Notes under the pieces: model-generated
Told to the model about the DNA's origin: nothing
Database searches by the model: none
What the model saw: only the letters and a program-made list of their open reading frames with translations
Shown: one piece after another, positions 1-8,899 of the stretch
Position numbering within the stretch: position 1 is the first letter of the stretch
How the letters are laid out: the number at the start of each line of letters is the position of its first letter
Assembly (NCBI GenBank): GCA_004144345.1
Contig: SEEL01000001.1
Coordinates: 62,001 to 126,000, forward strand
Length of the DNA stretch: 64,000 nucleotides
Reading direction: 5' to 3'
DNA from: Hyphomicrobiales bacterium
GTDB taxonomy: Bacteria > Pseudomonadota > Alphaproteobacteria > Rhizobiales > Devosiaceae
Made by a program: the position numbers and the translations under genes

Positions 1-1685
1 AGCGACCGGCTCTTCTCGACGAGGTCGAAGATCGCCGGATCGGTCACGCGCAGATAGTTGCCGTTGAGCGGCTCGGTCGAGTCGAACGGCTTCACATTGT
101 CCGGGTTGAGCGCCGACCAGGTGTTGGTCCAGTTCGCGTTGTAGACGCAAGTCGTCGCCCAGTTGACCTGCAGCTCGTTGCGGCCGTTGGTTTGCTGGAC
201 GGTGTTCCATTCGCCGCCGTCGACCTGACGGGCGGTGACATTGAACCCGGCCTTGCGCCAGCTGTCGGCGATCGAGAAGCCGATACGCTGCAGCACCTTG
301 TTCCAGTCAGCCGGAATGGTGAGTTCGATCGGCCAGGGCGAACCGTCCGCCTTGGTGTAGAACCCGTCCGCGCCCTTCTTGATGCCCACGGAAGCGAGCA
401 GCTTTTCGGACTGGGCGAGATCGTACTTCCACCACCCAGCGCCGAAGCCCGCCTTGATGGCGTCGCCGCTCGGCAGCTGGTCGGCAGGCACGCCCTGCGT
501 CTTCAGCTTTTCGATCAGCTCAGGCCCGAAGTTCGGGTTGAACGGCTTGTAGCCGTCGGCCAGGGTCAGGTTGTTCAGGAAGTCGTTCAGCGGATCGTAG
601 AACATCGGTCCGGTGATCGGCGTGTCGGCAAGCGGCAGGGCGCCCGGCTTGAACTGGCCGCTGACGGAGGTGATGCCCACCGTCTGCAGGTCGAGCGCGA
701 GCGCGAGGGCCCAACGCACTTCCGGCTGGTCGAACGGCGCCTTCTGCTGGTTGATGTAGACGCCCCACGAGCAGGCGTCGTTCATGTCGTGATAGGGCAG
801 CGTCTTCGAGAAGGTCTCGATGGCCGGATTGCGCGCCTGAGCGGCGGCAATGGAGTCCGGGCTCATGAAGGTGTCGATGTCGTACTGGTTCTGGACGAAG
901 GCCAGCGTACGGGTCTCTTCAGCGCCGAAATCCTTGTAGAGGACGTATTTCGGCTTCGGCTCACCCAGATTGCCCCAGGCGGAGCGCTGCCAGTCTTCGC
1001 GCTTCTCCCACAACTGCCAGAAGCCGTTGGGATCGAATTCCTTGATCTTGTACGGCCCAAGCGTGACGGCGGGAGCGTTCTTGAAGGTGACGACGTCGGC
1101 GCCAAGCGGCTCGAAGATGTGCTTGGGGACGATGATGAACAGCGAGCCCCAGGTGTAGACGCCCATCACGGTATTGAAGTCGTAAGCCGGCTGCTGGGTC
1201 TCGACCTCGAAGGTGTAGTCGTCGATCTTGGTCCAACTGGCTTCCTTGATGTAGCCGTTGGCGCGGAAGACGAAGGTCAGCTTGTCCTTGTACTTGAAGG
1301 ACGTATCGAGGGTGTAGAGGATGTCGTCGACGGTGAACTCGACGCCGTCGCTCCAATAGACGCCGGGACGGATCTTGATACGGAACTTCGTGTACTCGTC
1401 GTTGAGCACTTCGGGCATGCCGTCGGCGAGTTCGGGGTAGGACACGCCTGTCGACGTGTCCATTTCCCACAGCCAGCCCCAGCCGAGTTCGCGAAGACCC
1501 CGCCACAGCGTGAACTGGTTCAGCGGGTTCTGCGCGTCGGGGTTGGATGCCTTGCCGTCGAACGTCTGGACGATGAGGGTTTCCGCGCGCGGCGTCCCTA
1601 CGTCGGTCATGGTCTGCGCATAGGCGGCGGTGCCCATCAGGGCCGCCAGCACGGGCGCCAAAAGATATCGGCCGAGCTTTGCCAT
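1..1685 (-). CDS. ABC transporter substrate-binding protein, family 5 (partial, C-terminus off the left edge)
   Basis: Periplasmic binding protein of the peptide/nickel/oligosaccharide family (SBP_bac_5). The start ATG at 1685 follows a strong ribosome site (AAGGAGGAG). The N-terminus is a Sec signal peptide ending near residue 23 (AYAQ). The body shows family hallmarks: a YELADGMPEV-like segment, a WSDGVEFTVDD segment and the LGPYKIKEFDPNGFW stretch. About 561 residues are visible and the frame is open to base 1, so the C-terminus and probably the permease and ATPase genes lie outside the window. It runs in the same direction as the DeoR gene upstream, so I infer that it imports the substrate of the divergent transketolase/kinase/isomerase operon. 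Family 5 proteins also bind oligosaccharides, so a peptide substrate should not be assumed. Confidence 0.9.
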   Translation of the reverse strand, partial: MAKLGRYLLAPVLAALMGTAAYAQTMTDVGTPRAETLIVQTFDGKASNPDAQNPLNQFTLWRGLRELGWGWLWEMDTSTGVSYPELADGMPEVLNDEYTKFRIKIRPGVYWSDGVEFTVDDILYTLDTSFKYKDKLTFVFRANGYIKEASWTKIDDYTFEVETQQPAYDFNTVMGVYTWGSLFIIVPKHIFEPLGADVVTFKNAPAVTLGPYKIKEFDPNGFWQLWEKREDWQRSAWGNLGEPKPKYVLYKDFGAEETRTLAFVQNQYDIDTFMSPDSIAAAQARNPAIETFSKTLPYHDMNDACSWGVYINQQKAPFDQPEVRWALALALDLQTVGITSVSGQFKPGALPLADTPITGPMFYDPLNDFLNNLTLADGYKPFNPNFGPELIEKLKTQGVPADQLPSGDAIKAGFGAGWWKYDLAQSEKLLASVGIKKGADGFYTKADGSPWPIELTIPADWNKVLQRIGFSIADSWRKAGFNVTARQVDGGEWNTVQQTNGRNELQVNWATTCVYNANWTNTWSALNPDNVKPFDSTEPLNGNYLRVTDPAIFDLVEKSRS

Positions 1686-2043
1686 GTAGTCTCCTCCTTC
1701 TCGTGTCGGCCTGCCCCACGGCAGCCGGATCAGGGTGTGGAGATCGAATGTGCGAACGTCCGGCCGCGCCTGCCGCCTTCAGGCGGTCTTTGCGCACTCC
1801 CTTCCGGTACGTCCCTTCCCTCCCCGCGCCACCCGGCGCATCGCAAGCAACCGAATTTCGTCTTGTTTCGGTTTTTTGCGATTGCTTACGATTACGAAGC
1901 AGTCCTGGGGGAGTCAATGGGCATCGCCGTCGCGATCCAAAAAATCGAAAGCGCTAAACGGCCGCGATTCCGCGTGCCCTAACCCGCCCGCTGTTGCCCG
2001 CGGTTTGGAGGCATTTCGCAGTTACGGCGATGATTGGAAGGGC
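1686..2043. other. Non-coding gap between DeoR gene and solute-binding protein gene
   Basis: About 358 bases with no convincing gene. It contains two direct TTTCG copies at 1856-1860 and 1866-1870, exactly 10 bp apart, followed by a T-rich stretch. TTTCG-type repeats are a known operator feature of some DeoR-family regulators, so this may be a control site for the leftward transporter gene. That role is an inference. Confidence 0.4.
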
Positions 2044-2856
2044 TCAGCGGGCGACGATCACGTCGATGCCGCGCTGCTCGAAGCCGGCCACGTCCTCGGC
2101 AGCGATGCCGTCATCGGTGATCAGCGTGTGCACCAGCTCCACCCCGCCCAGCGAGGAGAAGGACATGCGGCCGATCTTGGTGGAATCGGCCAGCAGATAG
2201 ACCTTTGAGGCGGCCTTGATCATGGCGCGCTTCACATAGATGTCGCCGATCGCCGGATAGGTCAGGCCCGCATCGAAGGAGATGCCGGCGGTCGCGAGGA
2301 ACAGCTTTTCGGCATAGATGCCGACGAAGAAATCGACCGATTTCTCGCCGCTCAGCGACAGCGTCGGCGCCTTGAACTGGCCGGCGGGCATATGCACCGT
2401 ATTGGTCGGATTGCCGCCCAGCAGCAGCGCGATATTGAGCGCGTTGGTGATGATGTTGAGGTTCTGGCGCGGCCGCAAATGCTCGGCAAACTGCGTGGTT
2501 GTCGTGCCCGAATCGATGATGATCGTTTCGGAATCGCCCACGAGGGCCGCCGCCGCCTGGCCGATACGCTTCTTGCGGTCCATGTTCTGCACATGATGCA
2601 GCGACATGGACTCGACCTGTTGCGGCACCGATTTCAGATAGGCGCCGCCATGCTCGCGGGTGATGTAGCCATCGACCTCAAGCCGCTCGAGATCCTGGCG
2701 GATCGTGGCCTCGGACACGGCAAAGGCCGCCGACAGATCGCGCACTCGCGCACTGCCCTCTTCCTGCAGCCATTCAAGGATTTTCATGCGGCGCGGCTCG
2801 GCCAGCAGATTCTGCCGCTGCGCGCCGCCCGTCCGATTGCTGCTGTCTGCTGCCAT
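2044..2856 (-). CDS. DeoR/GlpR-family transcriptional regulator
   Basis: A 270-residue DeoR-type repressor. The N-terminal winged helix-turn-helix covers roughly residues 20-75 (RRMKILEWLQEEGSARV, then SEATIRQDLERLE). The C-terminal sugar-phosphate-sensing domain has the family's typical IDSGTTTTQFAEHL and LLADSTKIGR segments. The ATG at 2856 was chosen because GGATGGGG precedes it; the frame stays open for another 35 codons, but that extension does not look like the family. It lies between a leftward transporter gene and the rightward transketolase operon, the usual place for a local sugar-catabolism repressor. The effector is probably a phosphorylated intermediate of that pathway, by family analogy. 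Confidence 0.9.
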   Translation of the reverse strand: MAADSSNRTGGAQRQNLLAEPRRMKILEWLQEEGSARVRDLSAAFAVSEATIRQDLERLEVDGYITREHGGAYLKSVPQQVESMSLHHVQNMDRKKRIGQAAAALVGDSETIIIDSGTTTTQFAEHLRPRQNLNIITNALNIALLLGGNPTNTVHMPAGQFKAPTLSLSGEKSVDFFVGIYAEKLFLATAGISFDAGLTYPAIGDIYVKRAMIKAASKVYLLADSTKIGRMSFSSLGGVELVHTLITDDGIAAEDVAGFEQRGIDVIVAR

Positions 2857-3305
2857 AGCCCCATCCTGCGGTCCCGTGGCGGGACCGGCCTTTGCTAGAT
2901 CAATTGCAAACGATCGCGAATGACAAGGCCCCTGCCCCATCGAACGCGCTGCTATTCGCAAACCCGACGCCCCGTCCTATATTGCCCGGAGCGCCCGATT
3001 AGCAGGCGTGCCGCGTGTTTTGTGCGACGGAAAATTTCCGTCGATTTGAGACGAAAGTCGTATTCGGCTTTCTGCGCCATCCGAAGCAATTCGATAGCAA
3101 ACGCAAATTTTCCGTATTGCGCGAAAGGGTGGCCGCGGTTAGTTTCGCCGTCAACCGCAAGAGACCTCGGATACCCACCGGGGCGCGTGGGGGAGCCAGT
3201 CGACAGATGCACGAGGCGCCGCACAGGATCCTTTCCCTGGGGCATCGCCTTGCTGTCGCGGCGGCGCCGCAGCGGCCAACGATATTTCACTGTTAGGACA
3301 AGGTC
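2857..3305. other. Divergent intergenic control region (deoR / split transketolase operon)
   Basis: About 449 bases between divergent genes. It holds the 19-bp palindrome at 3025-3043, a second inverted partial copy (ACGGAAAATTT on the minus strand at 3105-3115) and several GCGAAA/TTTCGC words between 3050 and 3160. It should carry the promoters for both directions. A 93-codon frame inside it (3015-3296) shows no family features and was not called. Confidence 0.5.
3025..3043. promoter_or_regulatory. Perfect 19-bp palindrome, candidate DeoR operator
   Basis: CGACGGAAAATTTCCGTCG: 9-bp arms around a single central base, with no mismatches. Eleven of its bases (ACGGAAAATTT) recur in opposite orientation at 3105-3115, about 80 bp away. 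The position between a regulator gene and its divergent operon suggests an operator. Binding by the DeoR protein at 2044-2856 is inferred. Confidence 0.6.
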
Positions 3306-4148
3306 TTGTCGTCGCTCGCTTCCGCCCCCCTCCGCAACGACCCGCTGGAGACGATCCGCGCCAAGGCGCTGTGGATCCGCCGCCGCAGCTTCCAGATGGT
3401 CTATGAGGCCCAGCTTGGCCATCCGGGCGGCGACTTCAGCGCCGCCGACATCCTCGCCACCCTCTATTGGGGCGTGCTGCGCTTCGACCCCAGCCAGCCC
3501 AACGATCCCGGCCGCGACCGCTTCGTGATGAGCAAGGGCCACTGCACCGGCGCCTTCTACTCGGCCCTCGCCGGCGCCGGCTACTTCCCCGAGGAGCTGC
3601 TCTCCACCTACATGCAGCCGCTGTCGAAGCTCAACGGCCATCCCAACCGTAACTACCTGCCGGGCGTCGAGACCAACACCGGCCCGCTCGGCCATGGCCT
3701 CCCCGTCTCTATCGGTATTGCCATTGCCGGCCAGATGGATAGCGCCCCTTTCCGCACCTTCGTCCTCACCGGCGATGGTGAGTTGCAGGAAGGCAGCAAT
3801 TGGGAAGCCGCGCTCAATGCCGGCCACCGCAAACTCGAGAACCTCACCCTCATCATCGACCGCAACCGCCTGCAGCAGGGCGCCGGCACCGAGGAGACGG
3901 CCAGTCTCGACCCGCTCGACGACAAATGGCGGGCCTTCGGCTGGCACGTCGAGATGGTCGACGGCCACGACCACCAGGCGCTCTACGACGTGCTCAGCGC
4001 CTCCCCCGCGGGCCGCGGCAAACCACTCTGCGTCATCGCCAACACCATCAAGGGCAAGGGCGTCAGCTTCATGCACGACAATGTCTCGTGGCATCACGGC
4101 GTGCCGAACAAGGACCAGTTCGAGCAGGCGATGCGGGAGCTGGTGTGA
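3306..4148 (+). CDS. Transketolase, N-terminal (thiamine pyrophosphate-binding) subunit
   Basis: A 280-residue protein matching the first half of transketolase. It starts at TTG, preceded by AGGACAAGG. Visible features are H38 in QLGHPGG, the SKGH segment at 76-79, TGPLGHG near 125-131, and the thiamine pyrophosphate/metal motif GDGELQEGS at 156-164 with DRN at 185-187. It needs the C-terminal subunit encoded next; the two genes overlap by one base (TGATG). Split transketolases usually act on dedicated sugar routes, moving a two-carbon ketol unit between sugar phosphates. With the kinase and isomerase behind it, this one probably channels a ketose phosphate into the pentose phosphate pool. 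The exact donor sugar is unknown. Confidence 0.93.
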   Translation: MSSLASAPLRNDPLETIRAKALWIRRRSFQMVYEAQLGHPGGDFSAADILATLYWGVLRFDPSQPNDPGRDRFVMSKGHCTGAFYSALAGAGYFPEELLSTYMQPLSKLNGHPNRNYLPGVETNTGPLGHGLPVSIGIAIAGQMDSAPFRTFVLTGDGELQEGSNWEAALNAGHRKLENLTLIIDRNRLQQGAGTEETASLDPLDDKWRAFGWHVEMVDGHDHQALYDVLSASPAGRGKPLCVIANTIKGKGVSFMHDNVSWHHGVPNKDQFEQAMRELV

Positions 4149-5104
4149 TGAGCGCCGCCACCGCGACTGCCGCTAACCTCTTCGACTGCCGCGATAGTTT
4201 CTCGCGCACCCTCGAATCCCTCGCCGAAGCCGACCCGCGCATCGTCACCGTGGTGAGCGACAGCGTGGGCTCGTCCAAGCTGGTCAATTTCCGCAAGCGC
4301 TGGCCCGAGCGCATGGTCAATGTCGGCATCGCCGAACAGACCGTGGTTGCCGTGGGCGCCGGCCTCGCCAATGGCGGCAAGGTGCCGTTCGTCTCGGCTG
4401 CCTCGTGCTTCCTCACGGCGCGGGCGCTTGAGCAGATCAAGGCCGACATCGCCTACACCAATGTGAACGTGAAGCTGATCGGCCAGTCGAGCGGCATCGC
4501 CTATGGCGAGCTCGGCCCGACGCATCACTCCATCGAGGATCTCGCCTGGCTGCGCCTCCTCAACAATCTCACGCTCATCGTCCCCTCAGACCCATGGGAA
4601 ACCGAACAGGCGATCCGCGCGGCGGCCGCCATCGATGGCCCGGTCTTCGTGCGCGTCAGCCGCATGCCGGTGCCGGCCATCGAGCGGAAAGTGCAGAAGT
4701 TCGAAGTCGGTAAGGCCGAGCTTTTGCGCGACGGCGACGACCTCGCGATCATCGCCAACGGCGTGATGGTGCACCGCGCCCTCGCCGCAGCCGCGGCGCT
4801 TGCCGCCGACGGCATCGAGGCGCGCGTCGTCAACATGTCGACGGTCAATCCGCTCGACGAAGCCGCCATCATCGCCGCTGCCGAAACGGGCGCCATCCTG
4901 ACCGTCGAGGAACACTCGGTGCGCGGTGGTCTTGGCGGTGCGGTGGCCGAGGTGATCACTGAGCACAATCCCGTGGCGATGCACCGCATGGGCTTTCCCG
5001 GCTTCCTGCCGACAGGATCGGTGGAATGGCTGCTCGAGCATTACGGGCTCACACCGACCGGTATCGCCGGGGCGGCGCGGACTCTGATTGCCAGAAAGCG
5101 ATAG
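4148..5104 (+). CDS. Transketolase, C-terminal (pyrimidine-binding) subunit
   Basis: A 318-residue partner of the preceding subunit, containing the pyrimidine-binding and C-terminal transketolase domains. The catalytic glutamate that activates thiamine pyrophosphate is E63 in the NVGIAEQ motif. Later segments YGELGPTHH and VPSDPWETEQA are typical of the family, and EEHSVRGGLGGAVAE marks the C-terminal domain. The ATG at 4148 overlaps the upstream stop by one base, suggesting translational coupling and equal subunit amounts. The next gene starts directly after its stop codon. Confidence 0.93.
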   Translation: MSAATATAANLFDCRDSFSRTLESLAEADPRIVTVVSDSVGSSKLVNFRKRWPERMVNVGIAEQTVVAVGAGLANGGKVPFVSAASCFLTARALEQIKADIAYTNVNVKLIGQSSGIAYGELGPTHHSIEDLAWLRLLNNLTLIVPSDPWETEQAIRAAAAIDGPVFVRVSRMPVPAIERKVQKFEVGKAELLRDGDDLAIIANGVMVHRALAAAAALAADGIEARVVNMSTVNPLDEAAIIAAAETGAILTVEEHSVRGGLGGAVAEVITEHNPVAMHRMGFPGFLPTGSVEWLLEHYGLTPTGIAGAARTLIARKR

Positions 5105-6583
5105 ATGGACGGGCTGATCCTCGCGGTCGACCAGGGGACGACCAACACCAAGGCGCTCGCCGTGGCAGCCGATGGCCGCATCCTCGCGCAAGCCTCTGTG
5201 CAGATGCAAATTTCCTATCCGCGTCCCGGCTGGGCCGAGCAATCGGCCAACGACATCTGGACCAGCGTGCAGCGGGTCATCGCCGATGTAGTGGCGCAGA
5301 CCTCTGACACCATCGACGCGGTCGCAATCTCCAACCAGCGCGAGACGATCGTCGCGTGGGATGCCGCGACAGGCGCGCCGCTTGCGCCGGCCATAACGTG
5401 GCAATGCCGCCGCTCCACCTCGCGCTGCGACGAGATCCGCGCCGCTGGACATGCCGAACTGATCGAGCAGAAGACGGGCCTCGGCCTCGATCCGCTGTTC
5501 CCCGCCGCCAAGATCGGCTGGCTGATGGACAATGTCGCGGACGTCCGCTCGGCCGCGGAGCGCGGGACGCTGCGTGTCGGCACAGTGGATGCGTGGCTGC
5601 TGTTCAAGCTGACTGGCGGCGCGGTGCACGCCACGGACCATTCCAACGCCTCGCGCACACAACTGCTCGACACCGGCGCCCTCGCCTGGGACGACGAGTT
5701 GCTGGCTATCTTCGGTGTCCCCGCGAGCGCCCTGCCCCGTCTGCTTCCGTCCGACAGCCATTTCGGCGACGTCGCTGAGGGCGCCACGGCCCTTCCCGCC
5801 GGCACGTCCATCCACGCCATGATCGGCGACTCCCATGCCGCGCTGTTCGGCCATGGTGTCCGCACGCCCGGCATTGTGAAGGCGACCTATGGCACCGGCT
5901 CGTCGTTGATGACGCTGACAAGCGAGCGCCGGCGCAGCACGCACGGCCTGTCGGCCACTATCGCGTGGAGCACGGCTGCCGGTGGCGCGGTCCATGCGCT
6001 TGAGGGCAATATCTCGGTCTCCGGCCAAGCTGCTGCGTTCATGAGCGAATTGCTCGGCGTTCAGTCCGCCGACGCACTTGCCGACCTCGCGGCCAGTGTG
6101 CCCGACAGCAATGGCGTCAGTCTTGTGCCGGCGCTGGTCGGCCTGGGCGCGCCGCACTGGGCACCCGACGCCCGCGGTCTGATAACCGGCCTGTCGCTGG
6201 GCACGAAACCGGCCCACCTCGCCCGCGCCTCCATAGAGGCGATCGCGCAGCAGGTGGCCGATGTGTTCGAGGCCATGCAGGACGATCTGGGCGTGCCTTT
6301 GGCCCAGCTTTCGGCCGATGGCGGCGCCAGCCGCAACGGTGCGTTGATGCAGTTTCAGGCCGATATCATCGGCCGCCCGGTGATCCGCGGCGACCGTGCC
6401 GAAGTCAGCGCACTCGGTGCCATGATGATGGCCGCGCAGGGTATGGGCATGCCGGTCACGCAACCAGCCGGCGCCGTGAGCTTCGAACCGAAAATGCCGC
6501 CAGAGCAACGCGACGAGATTCGCGCCGCCTGGCGCGAGGCGGTGGGCCGCGCTCTGTGGCAGCCGCAGACAGACAAGAACTGA
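5105..6583 (+). CDS. FGGY-family carbohydrate kinase (glycerol kinase/xylulokinase-like)
   Basis: A 492-residue sugar kinase of usual family length. The N-terminal phosphate-binding loop is DQGTTNTK at residues 9-16. The middle region has the WQCRRS and DNVADVRS segments, the second lobe has TYGTGSSLM, and the C-terminal FGGY signature region reads [17 protein letters not shown]. It phosphorylates a ketose or polyol using ATP in the cytoplasm. It looks closest to glycerol kinase and xylulokinase, but the substrate cannot be fixed from sequence. The start codon follows the transketolase stop with no gap, and an isomerase gene follows, giving an isomerase-kinase-transketolase pathway. Confidence 0.9.
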   Translation: MDGLILAVDQGTTNTKALAVAADGRILAQASVQMQISYPRPGWAEQSANDIWTSVQRVIADVVAQTSDTIDAVAISNQRETIVAWDAATGAPLAPAITWQCRRSTSRCDEIRAAGHAELIEQKTGLGLDPLFPAAKIGWLMDNVADVRSAAERGTLRVGTVDAWLLFKLTGGAVHATDHSNASRTQLLDTGALAWDDELLAIFGVPASALPRLLPSDSHFGDVAEGATALPAGTSIHAMIGDSHAALFGHGVRTPGIVKATYGTGSSLMTLTSERRRSTHGLSATIAWSTAAGGAVHALEGNISVSGQAAAFMSELLGVQSADALADLAASVPDSNGVSLVPALVGLGAPHWAPDARGLITGLSLGTKPAHLARASIEAIAQQVADVFEAMQDDLGVPLAQLSADGGASRNGALMQFQADIIGRPVIRGDRAEVSALGAMMMAAQGMGMPVTQPAGAVSFEPKMPPEQRDEIRAAWREAVGRALWQPQTDKN

Positions 6584-6599
6584 GACAGGGAGGACTGCC

Positions 6600-7580
6600 A
6601 TGGGCAATCTCAAATTCGGCGCCGGCATCTGGCACTTCGCTACTTATCTCGACCGCTATGCCACTGACGGCTATGGCGAACCCCGCGACGTGATCGAGGC
6701 GATCGACCTCGCGGGTCAGGTCCGCGATCTGTCGGTTGTCGATCTCAACTGGCCGTTCTTCGGCGGCAATTTCTCCAACGCGCAGATCAAGGCAGCGCTG
6801 GACCGCAACAAGCTCGGCGTCGTCGGCATCACGCCCGAAATGTACACCAAGCAGTTCCGCAAGGGCGCCTTCACCAACCCCGATCCGGGCGTCCGTCGCG
6901 CGGCGCACGACCTCATCACCGAGGCCTGCGATGTGGTGCGCTACTTCAAGGCCGACTATGTGAAGGTGTGGCCGGGCCAGGATGGCTGGGACTATCCGTT
7001 CCAGGTGGATCACGGGCAGCTGTGGAAGCACTCGCTCGAGGGCATCGGCCAGCTCGCCAGCGAGAACCCCGACCTCAAATTCGTCATCGAGTACAAGCCG
7101 CGCGAACCGCGTGTCTATATGAGCTTCAGCTCAGTGGCCCGTACCCTGCTCGGCATCGAGAAGATCGGCCTGCCCAATATCGGCATCCTGCTCGATTTCG
7201 GCCACGCCATCTTCGGCGGGGAAAACGCCGCGGACTCAGCGCAGTTGGCGCTCGACTACGGCCGGCTGTTCGGCATGGATGTGAACGACAATTACCGCTC
7301 GTGGGACGACGACCTCGTCGCCGGCAGCCTCCACCCGCTCGAGCTGTTCGAGTACTTCCACGTGCTGCGCAAGAATAAGTGGGAGGGTGTCTGGCAGCTG
7401 GACCAGTTCCCATTCCGCGAAGATTCCGTCGAGACCGCCAACCACGCGATCGACTTCCTCAAGCAGGTCGACCGCGCCCTCGACGTTCTCGACTGGGAGG
7501 CATTGAAGGCGGCGCAGGCCAAGCACGATGCTATCGGCGCGTTACGCATCGCGCAGAAGGCGCTGTTCAGCTCCTACTAG
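6600..7580 (+). CDS. Xylose isomerase-like TIM-barrel protein (sugar isomerase/epimerase)
   Basis: A 326-residue protein of the AP endonuclease 2/xylose isomerase superfamily, with GGGAGGA before the ATG. Candidate metal or catalytic residues are E164 and K166 in [10 protein letters not shown]199 and H202 in LLDFGHA, D227 with N229, the D236-D238 run and D268. It has no signal peptide, so it is cytoplasmic. As the last gene of the operon it probably converts an imported aldose to the ketose that the FGGY kinase phosphorylates. An epimerase role is also possible. The family is very broad and no specific member is recognisable. Confidence 0.82.
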   Translation: MGNLKFGAGIWHFATYLDRYATDGYGEPRDVIEAIDLAGQVRDLSVVDLNWPFFGGNFSNAQIKAALDRNKLGVVGITPEMYTKQFRKGAFTNPDPGVRRAAHDLITEACDVVRYFKADYVKVWPGQDGWDYPFQVDHGQLWKHSLEGIGQLASENPDLKFVIEYKPREPRVYMSFSSVARTLLGIEKIGLPNIGILLDFGHAIFGGENAADSAQLALDYGRLFGMDVNDNYRSWDDDLVAGSLHPLELFEYFHVLRKNKWEGVWQLDQFPFREDSVETANHAIDFLKQVDRALDVLDWEALKAAQAKHDAIGALRIAQKALFSSY

Positions 7581-7591
7581 CCCGCCGCAGG

Positions 7592-8041
7592 TCAGGCCGG
7601 GACGCGTAGCTCGATCGGCAGCACTTCCTCGTCGGCGTCGCGCATCTGCGCGAGCGTGGTCGAGTCGAGCACCTCGGCGATGGCGTTGCGGACCGTCAGC
7701 ATGATCTGGCGCACCTGACAGGTCGCTACGTCGCAATCGTCGCACGCCCGGTAGCGGGTGTGGCTGGCGCAGGAAATTGGCGCCAACGGGCCGTCGAGCA
7801 CGCGGACCACGGAGCCCACCTTGATCTCCTCGGGCGTGCGGTTGAGGCGGTAGCCGCCGCCCTTGCCCTTGCGGCTCTCGACGAAGCCGGCGTTGCGCAA
7901 CTCACCCAGAATGGCGTCGAGGAATTTTTTGGGGATGTTGTTGCTGGTCGCAATGCTGTTGACCAGGGCAAGCTCGCCCGGCCGCAGATTGGCGAGATGC
8001 ACCAGTGCCTTGAGGCCGTACTTCCCTTTGGCAGTCAACAT
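7592..8041 (-). CDS. Rrf2-family transcriptional regulator
   Basis: A 149-residue winged-helix regulator. The N-terminus (MLTAKGKYGLKALVHLA) and the ESRKGKGGGYRL wing are diagnostic of Rrf2 proteins. Four cysteines (C91, C100, C103, C108) lie in the C-terminal part, spaced unlike the classic IscR three-cysteine motif, so binding of an iron-sulfur cluster is possible but unproven. It converges with the isomerase gene (11 bases between stops). An inverted repeat 43 bases upstream of its start suggests autoregulation. Confidence 0.9.
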   Translation of the reverse strand: MLTAKGKYGLKALVHLANLRPGELALVNSIATSNNIPKKFLDAILGELRNAGFVESRKGKGGGYRLNRTPEEIKVGSVVRVLDGPLAPISCASHTRYRACDDCDVATCQVRQIMLTVRNAIAEVLDSTTLAQMRDADEEVLPIELRVPA

Positions 8042-8084
8042 CGCGGAGGAGACTTTCGCGCTGGCCCAGCGCGCGAGATATAAA

Positions 8085-8103
8085 GTCCACTGGATAAGTG
8101 GAC
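8085..8103. promoter_or_regulatory. 19-bp inverted repeat upstream of rrf2-type gene, candidate operator
   Basis: GTCCACTGGATAAGTGGAC has 7-bp perfect arms and a 5-base centre. Its size and position match operators of autoregulated Rrf2-family genes. No binding evidence can be read from the sequence itself. Confidence 0.5.
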
Positions 8104-8241
8104 AAGGCCGCGCGCGGCGCGCTTGCGGGAGCCCTACCCGCCTGGCCGGCTGCTACCGGTGCTAACCAACGCGTAGCGGGTAGAGAAGACTTGATGCAGC
8201 CTTGCTTTATCGGCGCAAAGCAGGTTTAAGGCGCGTCGGTA

Positions 8242-8332
8242 GGAGAGGTGGCCGAGTGGTCGAAGGCACGCCCCTGCTAAGGGCGCAGACGTCAAAAGCG
8301 TCTCGTGGGTTCGAATCCCATCCTCTCCGCCA
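8242..8332 (+). tRNA. tRNA-Ser (anticodon GCT)
   Basis: The 7-bp acceptor stem GGAGAGG pairs with CCTCTCC at 8322-8328, followed by discriminator G and an encoded CCA (8330-8332). The anticodon loop CTGCTAA places GCT at 8276-8278. A long variable arm (GACGTC to GGCGTCT-like stem) and the GGTTCGAATCC T-arm confirm a class II serine tRNA reading AGC/AGT codons. Confidence 0.97.
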
Positions 8333-8338
8333 GTTTCA

Positions 8339-8765
8339 TCACGATTCCAAGCGCTTAGCTGGTGTCCGCAAAAAAGCGGGCAGCAGCATGAGGGCGGCTG
8401 GCAGGAGCGCCAGGGCGGCCCAGAACGGGGCGATGCGGGCGCGCGCGGCCCATTGCTCGTCGGCGATATAGGCGTCGACGACGCGGCCGGCGACGCGGAT
8501 TCGATTGGCCTGCGCGGCGCGGCTCAGGGTGCCGCGCATGAACACCCTGAAACCATTGGACAAATCGGCGGCCGCCAGACGGCCCGAGGCGACGGCTGCC
8601 TCGATGGCCGCATGCCCCTCGGAGTCGAGGGGGAAGAGTTCGACGCCGCGTGTCCTCCCGGAAGGTCACGCCCAGGGATTCGACCTGGGGAAACAAGAGC
8701 CAGGGGGCGAAGGCAGCGGTGACCAATGCCCCCCAAACCGCGGCCAACAGCGGGAGCTTTTTCAC
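8339..8765 (-). pseudogene. Small two-helix membrane protein gene, frameshifted
   Basis: Two minus-strand reading frames together make one plausible protein of about 141 residues. The first starts at 8765 with MKKLPLLAAVWGALVTAAFA and a hydrophobic helix; the other continues with LFPLDSEGHAAIEAAVASG and ends with a second hydrophobic helix near 8400 and a TGA at 8339. The frame switch falls near 8640-8650. Removing one base there would join them smoothly, so this is a one-base insertion, real or from sequencing. The family is not recognised. The layout (anchor helix, soluble middle, anchor helix) suggests a small inner-membrane protein. Confidence 0.6.
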
Positions 8766-8837
8766 TGTCCAACCGGCAAAGTCGGCGTTTGCATGCGCTC
8801 AGTTCTACTCCGGTTTTGCACCGCCGTAGAACTTTAG

Positions 8838-8866
8838 TTGACATTCCCGCAGCCGTCCGCTTGATT
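8838..8866 (+). promoter_or_regulatory. Predicted sigma-70-type promoter for the lacI gene
   Basis: A consensus TTGACA at 8838-8843, a 17-base spacer and a weaker TTGATT at 8861-8866. It lies about 34 bases upstream of the LacI start codon. Confidence 0.45.
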
Positions 8867-8899
8867 TGTGAGATCGATCCCACAGGGAGGCGGGACCGG

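Noticed and set aside
192-1982. Long plus-strand open frame opposite the first solute-binding protein
   Set aside because: It is the complement of a clear binding-protein gene in GC-rich DNA; its translation is arginine/valine-rich with no family features.
3015-3296. 93-codon plus-strand frame in the deoR/transketolase gap
   Set aside because: Basic, low-information translation, and it overlaps the palindromic control region; no ribosome site.
4586-6628. 680-codon minus-strand frame across the kinase gene
   Set aside because: Antisense shadow of a well-supported FGGY kinase; no recognisable domain.
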